Assembly: GCF_009695745.1 (NCBI RefSeq)
Contig: NZ_VUNH01000006.1
Location: 108,302-172,301 of the forward strand
DNA length: 64,000 nt
Reading direction: 5' to 3'
From: Pyramidobacter porci
GTDB taxonomy: Bacteria; Synergistota; Synergistia; Synergistales; Dethiosulfovibrionaceae
Shown here piece by piece: positions 59,104 through 64,000 of the stretch (the stretch's first letter is position 1; each line of letters starts with the position of its first letter). The notes below the pieces were generated by a model. It saw only the letters and a list, made by a program, of their open reading frames with translations, was not told the DNA's origin and did not search any database. Made by a program: the position numbers and the translations under genes.

Positions 59104-59438
59104 GTTTATTTGCTCCAGCGGATCAGCAGGCCGTCGCAGGGGAGTTTCTGCACGTTCTTGAGGCGGTAGTATTGAGGGAATCCCGTCAGGTTGTCCGTGC
59201 CGGCCACGGCGGAGCGCGGCGAGGCTGCCGCGAACGATCACATTTCCCCAAGAGGAATGTTATGGAGATACCTGGCGAAAACATCCAGACGTATGCCAGC
59301 CGATTAAAAAACTCGACATCATGAATGCCTTCAATGAAGGTCTCCTCATGAGATTTTTTGCCTAGCTGCGTTCACTCTGCCTGGATATTGTCGGACAAAA
59401 AGGCCCCTTTCAACCGTAATGGCTGAGAGGGAGCTTTC
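59104..59438. other. Gene-remnant region
   Basis: About 335 bases without an intact gene. On the minus strand 59109-59231 reads as a C-terminal tail (AGTDNLTGFPQYYRLKN, then LPCDGLLIRWSK) ending in TAA, with no start. On the plus strand 59235-59364 reads TWRKHPDVCQPIKKLD, then NAFNEGLLMRFFA and TAG, also without a start. The GC content falls between the two pieces. They look like the scars of two truncated genes; neither family is recognised. Confidence 0.4.
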
Positions 59439-60083
59439 TCATATTTCAAGAATCGTCCGTTTCTTTATATCGAACTCTTCCTGAGTAATAATTCCTTCAT
59501 CAAGAAGCTTTTTCAAATTTCGTAACTCGACGGTATAATCTGACGCCATTGCGCAGGAGTTTCCTGCTCTTTCATCGAATTTTTCCGCATGAGTTATCGC
59601 ATCTTTTATTTTCTCAACCCATTCCTTGCCGTGATGCACGACGAACTTATACGACGAGTTAGAGGTAGATACAATAATATGCTGTGAAATCAAAAAATTA
59701 GCGCTCATACGTACATCCGTTATATCGCGCAAGTCGATTTTTGCTTCTTTCCTGCCGATATTTAATCCATGGGCGCTGAAAGACAAACTCTTATTCGTAA
59801 GAAGCAGCTTTCCCCCCGCCGAGACAATGCCGGTCAAATAATTGGCAGACCCTAAAAGAATGGGTTTCTCTCCCTTGCCCAGCAGTCTGCCGAACACATA
59901 AATTCCAGGATATTTATTCTCGATCTTTGATTCCAGGTCAAACGGTATCTCGCTTAGGTCCACATAGTTTTCTTTTGACAGGATAACATAGCTGCCGCAG
60001 TAATCGCATCTATATTTTGCAGGATTATATGCTCCGCCGCAGTTGGGACAATTGAGCGTCTTCAAAATCGTTTCCTCCTTCAT
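59439..60083 (-). CDS. Zinc-ribbon, PH-like and SHOCT domain protein
   Basis: 214 residues, AT-richer than its neighbours. Residues 10-32 are a zinc ribbon (CPNCGG, then CDYCGS). Residues about 60-165 look like a bacterial PH/GRAM domain (LLLTNKSLSFSAHGLNIGRKEAKIDLRDITDVRMS, then YKFVVHHGKEWVEKIKDAI). The C-terminal 185-214 is a SHOCT helix pair (LRNLKKLLDEGIITQEEFDIKKRTIL). Such proteins are usually short membrane- or lipid-associated factors of unknown role. Preceded by GGAGG; monocistronic. The odd composition and adjacent gene remnants suggest an acquired gene. Confidence 0.8.
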   Translation of the reverse strand: MKEETILKTLNCPNCGGAYNPAKYRCDYCGSYVILSKENYVDLSEIPFDLESKIENKYPGIYVFGRLLGKGEKPILLGSANYLTGIVSAGGKLLLTNKSLSFSAHGLNIGRKEAKIDLRDITDVRMSANFLISQHIIVSTSNSSYKFVVHHGKEWVEKIKDAITHAEKFDERAGNSCAMASDYTVELRNLKKLLDEGIITQEEFDIKKRTILEI

Positions 60084-60169
60084 AATAAATTTTTGTCCGT
60101 ATCCAAGTTTCGTTAAGATATATACTATTTATGTCTCTTTGTCAAACGTCGGGTAAATCTTTGGCGTTC

Positions 60170-60358
60170 TCATTCTTCGCGTGAATTTCTGCCGGGATCA
60201 TGGCGTCTCCATCCTTGTTTTTTCTGGCTTTTGCTGCGGCAAGCTTCGCAATGGGGAGCGCAAAATGAGCAGCCGCCGCAGCTGCGCCGCGAGGCGTGCA
60301 AGGCGAAATAAACGCTTGCGGCGAGCGCGCCGAGCGTCAGCCAGCTGGCGGCGTTCAT
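60170..60358 (-). CDS. FeoB-associated Cys-rich membrane protein
   Basis: 62 residues; ATG 60358 overlaps the feoB stop (TGATG). N-terminal membrane helix SWLTLGALAASVYFALHA, then RRSCGGCSFCAPHCEAC with five Cys in the classic CxxCxxC spacing, and a basic polar tail. This small protein commonly follows feoB and is thought to help ferrous-iron transfer at the cytoplasmic side. The overlap and the motif make the call firm. Confidence 0.87.
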   Translation of the reverse strand: MNAASWLTLGALAASVYFALHASRRSCGGCSFCAPHCEACRSKSQKKQGWRRHDPGRNSREE

Positions 60359-62715
60359 CACGCCCACCCCAGCAGCAGGCCGGTCAGCCTGACGGCGCCC
60401 GCGCATAGCCAGGCCACGACGCACTGGCCGACGACGATGCCGAACGCCCAGCGTCCGCCCAGTTCGCGCTTGATCGCAGCGACGGCGGCCACGCAAGGCG
60501 TGTAGAGCAGGCAAAACGCCAGCAGTGCCGCGGCCGAGAGCGGCGAGATCAGCGCCAGCAGACGCTCCGTGCTGCCGAGCGTGACCGTCAGCGTGGCGAC
60601 GACGCTTTCTTTGGCGATGAAGCCCGTCACCAGCGCCGCGGACACGCGCCAGTCGCCGAAGCCCAGCGGCGCGAACAGCGGCGAAACGAAGCCGGAGACG
60701 GTGGCGAGCATGCTGTCCTTCGAATCGGCGACCGCGTTCAGATGGAAGTCGAACGTTTGCAGGAACCAGATAACGATCGTGGCCATGAAAATGATCGTGA
60801 AGGCGCGCTGCAAAAAGTCCTTCGCTTTGTCCCACATCAGCCGCATCACGTTTTTCAGCCCCGGCAGGCGGTAGTTGGGAAGCTCCAGCACGAAGGGCAC
60901 CGCCTCGCCCTTGAAGACGGTGTTCTTGCCCAGCAGGGAGACGAGAACGGCGATGACGATGCCGAGCGCGTACAGTCCGGTCGTGATCAGGCCGCTGTAC
61001 CGGGGAAAGAACGCCGCCGTGAAGAAGCCGTAGATCGGCAGCTTGGCCGAGCAGCTCATGAACGGCGTCAGCATGATCGTCATGCGCCGGTCGCGCTCCG
61101 ACGGCAGCGTGCGGCAGGCCATGACGGCCGGCACGGTGCAGCCGAAGCCGATCAGCATCGGCACGATGCTGCGCCCCGACAGGCCGATGCGCCGCAGCAG
61201 CCGATCCATCACGAACGCCACGCGTGCCATGTAGCCGCTGTCCTCCAGCATGGACAGGAAGAAAAACAGCACGACGATGACCGGCACGAAGCTGACGACG
61301 CTGCCCACGCCGCTGAAGACGCCGTCGATCACCAGCGAATGCACGGCCGGGTTGACGCTCATCGACGTCAGCAGCGCGGAGACCGCTTCCGTCAGCGTGC
61401 CGACGCCGCGGTCGAGCGCGTCCTGCAGCCAGGCGCCGACGACGTTGAACGTCAGCCAGAACACGACGCCCATAATGGCGGCGAAAGCGGGGATTGCCGT
61501 GAAGCGCCCGGTCAAAAGGCGGTCGATGCGGCGGCTGCGCTCGCGCTCTTTGCTCTGCCGCGGCTTCACGACCGTGCGTCGGCAGAGCTTGCGGATAAAG
61601 TCAAAGCGCATGTCGGCGATGGCGGCGGCGCGGTCGAGCCCGCGCTCTCGTTCCATCTGCACGATAATGTGTTCGAGCATCTCCTTCTCGTTCTCCGTCA
61701 GATGCAGCGCTTCCAGCACGAGCCGGTCGCCTTCGACCAGCTTGCTGGCGGCGAAACGCACGGGGAGGCCCGCATCGCGGGCGTGATCTTCGATCAGATG
61801 CATGATGCCGTGGATGCAGCGGTGCACGGCGCCGCCGTCCTCGTCGCGGGCGCAGAAATCCCGGCGGCCGGGGCGCTCCCGATATTTTGCCACGTGGATC
61901 GCGTGGCTGATCAGCTCGCCGATGCCTTCGCCTTTGGACGCCGAGATCGGCACAACGGGGATCGCCAGCTCTTCTTCAAGTTCGTTGATGCGGATCGAAC
62001 CGCCGTTGCCACGCACCTCGTCCATCATGTTCAGCGCCAGCACCATGGGCACGTCCAGTTCCAGCAGCTGCATGGTCAGATACAGGCTGCGCTCGATGCT
62101 GGTGGCGTCGACGATGTTGATGATGCCGGCGGGATGTTCGTCAAGGATAAAGCGGCGCGAGACGATCTCCTCGCTGGAATAGGGGGAAAGCGAGTAAATG
62201 CCCGGCAGGTCCGTGACCTGCGTGCCGGGATGCCCTTTGATCACGCCGTCCTTGCGGTCGACCGTGACGCCGGGAAAATTGCCCACGTGCTGGTTGGCCC
62301 CCGTGAGCCGGTTGAACAGCGTCGTCTTGCCGCTGTTCTGGTTGCCGGCCAGCGCAAACGTCAACGTCGCGCCCTCGGGCAGCGGCTGTTCGCCGGACGC
62401 GGTGTGATAGCGTCCGCCCTCGCCGAGGCCGGGATGTTCCGGTTCTTTGCGGCTGAGCGCGGGCGCTCCGCCGCCGTTCCGTTCCGCTTCGGTCAGCTCG
62501 CGGATCCGGATCCGCGCCGCGTCGGCAAGGCGGAGCGTGAGCTCGTAGCCGTGGATCGTCAGTTCCATCGGGTCGCCCATGGGCGCGAACTGGGCGACGC
62601 TCACCCGCGCGCCGGGAATGACCCCCATGTCGAGAAAATGCTGGCGCAGCGCCCCTGCGCCGCCCACGGAAACGATGACCGCCGACTGACCGACGGTCAG
62701 TTCGTCCAAGGTCAT
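60358..62715 (-). CDS. feoB: Fused FeoA-FeoB ferrous iron transporter
   Basis: 785 residues; ATG 62715. Residues 1-75 are a FeoA (SH3-like) domain: LTVGQSAVIVSVGGAGALRQHFLDMGVIPGARVSVAQFAPMGDPMELTIHGYELTLRLADA. A linker of about 40 residues leads to the G domain: LAGNQNSGKTTLFNRLTG (G1) near 124, NFPGVTVDRKDG (G2), VTDLPGIYSLSPYS (G3), ALNMMDEV (G4). The membrane part carries the Gate motifs GFGCTVPAVMACRTL near 540 and YTPCVAAVAAIKRE near 750. It imports Fe2+ driven by GTP or by ions. The fusion replaces a separate feoA gene. Confidence 0.94.
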   Translation of the reverse strand: MTLDELTVGQSAVIVSVGGAGALRQHFLDMGVIPGARVSVAQFAPMGDPMELTIHGYELTLRLADAARIRIRELTEAERNGGGAPALSRKEPEHPGLGEGGRYHTASGEQPLPEGATLTFALAGNQNSGKTTLFNRLTGANQHVGNFPGVTVDRKDGVIKGHPGTQVTDLPGIYSLSPYSSEEIVSRRFILDEHPAGIINIVDATSIERSLYLTMQLLELDVPMVLALNMMDEVRGNGGSIRINELEEELAIPVVPISASKGEGIGELISHAIHVAKYRERPGRRDFCARDEDGGAVHRCIHGIMHLIEDHARDAGLPVRFAASKLVEGDRLVLEALHLTENEKEMLEHIIVQMERERGLDRAAAIADMRFDFIRKLCRRTVVKPRQSKERERSRRIDRLLTGRFTAIPAFAAIMGVVFWLTFNVVGAWLQDALDRGVGTLTEAVSALLTSMSVNPAVHSLVIDGVFSGVGSVVSFVPVIVVLFFFLSMLEDSGYMARVAFVMDRLLRRIGLSGRSIVPMLIGFGCTVPAVMACRTLPSERDRRMTIMLTPFMSCSAKLPIYGFFTAAFFPRYSGLITTGLYALGIVIAVLVSLLGKNTVFKGEAVPFVLELPNYRLPGLKNVMRLMWDKAKDFLQRAFTIIFMATIVIWFLQTFDFHLNAVADSKDSMLATVSGFVSPLFAPLGFGDWRVSAALVTGFIAKESVVATLTVTLGSTERLLALISPLSAAALLAFCLLYTPCVAAVAAIKRELGGRWAFGIVVGQCVVAWLCAGAVRLTGLLLGWA

Positions 62716-62775
62716 GAAAATCCCTCCTGATCCTGATGAAAGAAAAATCCCCTCATGGCAAATCTTTTTGAGAAT

Positions 62776-62790
62776 TGAACGTGAAGTTCA
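62776..62790. promoter_or_regulatory. Candidate operator TGAAC-N5-GTTCA at the feoAB promoter
   Basis: The inverted repeat immediately follows the -10 box of the minus-strand promoter. It does not match the usual Fur box. Location implies repression of feoAB; the regulator is unknown. Confidence 0.5.
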
Positions 62791-62818
62791 TTATATTTAT
62801 GTCGGAGGCGATTTACAA
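62790..62818 (-). promoter_or_regulatory. Promoter of feoAB
   Basis: On the minus strand TTGTAA (62818-62813), a 17-base spacer and TATAAT (62795-62790), 75 bases before the start codon. Confidence 0.75.
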
Positions 62819-63031
62819 GGGAACCGACGCCGGTTTTCAACCGAAAGAAAAGGAAATTTTTTTTTCACTGGGGAAATTTTTACCCCCTCGGCGTAGAAAG
62901 TCAAAGATAATCAATTTCTTCGCTCTCTTTTTTCGATGAGATCGCGTGTGACTGGCGTCGGTTCCGGACAGGAGTATAATAAAATCCCGCGCCGCGACGG
63001 CGCGTTCACCAAAGAAAAGAAGGCGATCACT

Positions 63032-63823
63032 GTGAACGTAAAAAGACGCGTTGCCGCGGCGCTTTTTGCCGCGCTGCTGGCGTTCGCCCCGCAACGTCCG
63101 GCCGCCGCCGGACCGTCGTTGGACGCCTCCGGCTTCGTGCTGGTGGGCGAAGCTGCGCCCGACGTGATTCAAGAGATCCGTTACGCCACGACGTTCAATT
63201 TCGTGGGGTGCCGCGTCGACGGCTACGAGCAGCCCTGCGCGCTGCTCACCCGCGAGGCCGCCGCGGCGCTGAAAAACGTCAGCGACGATCTGATCCGCCA
63301 GGGGTACCGGCTCAAGATCTACGACGCTTACCGCCCCCAGCGCGCCGTCGATCACTTCGTGCGCTGGGCGCGGGACGCCGGAGACTGTTCCATGAAAAAG
63401 TGGTTCTATCCGGCGTTGGACAAGAGCCAGATCTTCAAAAAAGGCTACGTCAGCGCCCGCTCCGCGCACTGCCGCGGCAGCACCGTCGACGTGACGCTGT
63501 TCGAGATGAGCTCCGGCCGCGACGCCGACATGGGCAGCCCGTTCGACTTCTTCGACGAGATCTCGCGCTTCGACGGCACGCCGGCGCTGACGAAACGGCA
63601 GCGAGCCAATCGCCGCCTGCTGCGCGACGCCATGACGAAGCGCGGCTTCCGCGCCATTTCCGGCGAGTGGTGGCACTTCACGCTGAAAGACGAGCCCTAT
63701 CCGACGGCTGCCTTCGACTTCCCCGTCAGCGCCGAGAGCCTGCGCGGCAGAGCGGCGGCTGGCGCACCGGCGGAAGAGCGTGATGAAAACATGAAGGTGC
63801 CGGAGGAAATCCCCGAAAAATGA
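63032..63823 (+). CDS. M15 family D-Ala-D-Ala dipeptidase (VanX/DdpX-like)
   Basis: 263 residues from GTG 63032 (AGAAGG 9 bases upstream), with a signal peptide (VAAALFAALLAFAPQRPAAA). VanX-type motifs: IQEIRYATTFNFVG near 46, YDAYRPQRAVDHFVRWA near 104, SAHCRGSTVDVTLFEM near 150 (SxHxxGxxxD metal site), and the catalytic SGEWWHFTL near 212. It is exported, so it probably trims D-Ala-D-Ala dipeptides released from peptidoglycan for nutrition rather than giving vancomycin resistance. A -10 TATAAT lies at 62975-62980 and a terminator follows. Confidence 0.9.
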   Translation: MNVKRRVAAALFAALLAFAPQRPAAAGPSLDASGFVLVGEAAPDVIQEIRYATTFNFVGCRVDGYEQPCALLTREAAAALKNVSDDLIRQGYRLKIYDAYRPQRAVDHFVRWARDAGDCSMKKWFYPALDKSQIFKKGYVSARSAHCRGSTVDVTLFEMSSGRDADMGSPFDFFDEISRFDGTPALTKRQRANRRLLRDAMTKRGFRAISGEWWHFTLKDEPYPTAAFDFPVSAESLRGRAAAGAPAEERDENMKVPEEIPEK

Positions 63824-63826
63824 AAA

Positions 63827-63870
63827 CGGGCCGCCGTGCGGGAATTTTTGAAATTCCTACCGACGGCCCG
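63827..63870 (+). terminator. Terminator of the M15 dipeptidase gene
   Basis: CGGGCCG and CGGCCCG arms with an inner GGAATTT/AAATTCC stem, then TCATTT. Confidence 0.7.
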
Positions 63871-63934
63871 TCATTTGGCCTGTTCCCCAGTAAATAGACA
63901 AAGAAAAAAGCACCTGTCGTAGAAAAGCTTCGAA

Positions 63935-64000
63935 TTACTTGGCTTTGCTCCGAATTTCAAACGGAGTAAGGCCATTTTTCATGTTGATCCGTTCGTAGTT
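63935..64000 (-). CDS. C-terminus of an IS3-family transposase OrfB (partial)
   Basis: A minus-strand frame running off the window end reads NYERINMKNGLTPFEIRSKAK and stops at TAA 63937-63935. The NxERI then GL(T/S)P-x-E-x-R pattern is the usual end of IS3-family OrfB proteins. It differs from the end of the broken copy at 23130, so it is a different IS3-type element whose left end lies in the preceding 60 bases. Confidence 0.7.
   Translation of the reverse strand, partial: NYERINMKNGLTPFEIRSKAK

Noticed and set aside
1..64000. tRNA or rRNA genes
   Set aside because: No cloverleaf with a TTCGANTC-type T-arm or rRNA-conserved stretch was recognised. A tRNAscan or Rfam run would settle it.

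Overview
The window is a dense bacterial chromosome segment of high GC (roughly 58-62% by eye), with one AT-richer patch at about 23.1-29.0 kb. Gene content points to an anaerobic, asaccharolytic, amino-acid- and organic-acid-using bacterium. There are many peptidases and amidohydrolases (M20 twice, S9, M19, M15, D-aminoacylase), tripartite carboxylate transporters (TRAP once, TctABC twice), DUF401, YfcC and SLC13 carriers, citrate lyase, and a flavinylation/electron-transfer operon. This style fits the Synergistota (Pyramidobacter-like). That is an inference from gene content; no rRNA or other marker gene is present.

Layout. 0-6.5 kb (+): DUF401 permease, MalY/PatB PLP lyase, M20 amidohydrolase, YfcC carrier and peroxiredoxin. 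6.7-15.7 kb: MarR, HAD phosphatase, a YjbR-EVE-like protein, GNAT, M20 and S9 peptidases, an EamA exporter and an M19 dipeptidase. 15.9-23.0 kb: a citrate module, tctC-tctB-tctA-citD-citE-citF, read leftward with a divergent LysR gene. 23.1-24.6 kb: a dead IS3-family element. 25-29 kb: an AT-rich D-amino-acid island (DUF5058 protein, partner membrane protein, D-aminoacylase, convergent TetR). 29-33 kb: RmuC, a PLP-fold protein that has lost its catalytic lysine, an NTF2-like protein and a MazG gene split by an in-frame TAG.

33.3-37.8 kb: rraA-nitrilase-dctP-dctQ-dctM. 38-40.3 kb: an amino-acid binding protein and a MocR regulator. 40.5-44.3 kb (+): a zinc-uptake operon behind a consensus promoter. 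44.4-51.3 kb: a leftward carboxylate operon (DUF1932 dehydrogenase, tctCBA, RraA, SLC13 carrier, DUF6282 hydrolase). 51.6-54.6 kb: apbE, NusG-II, Gx transporter, DUF4405 cytochrome and DUF4491, the membrane flavinylation/electron-transfer type. 54.7-55.5 kb: a THF riboswitch controlling folT. 55.8-58.9 kb: an NSS symporter, a second DUF4491 protein and a DSD1-type D-amino-acid dehydratase. 59.4-64 kb: a zinc-ribbon/PH/SHOCT protein, a FeoAB fusion with its Cys-rich partner, a VanX-like dipeptidase and the tail of another IS3-type transposase.

Three identical 18-bp palindromes (12.6, 38.8 and 59.0 kb) match the chromosomal parS (ParB) site, so the window probably lies in the origin-proximal partition domain. 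Other notable signals are terminator-like hairpins at every binding-protein/permease junction of the three tripartite transporter operons, the catalytically dead PLP paralogue, the amber codon in mazG, the translational THF switch, and stepwise decay of the IS3 transposase.
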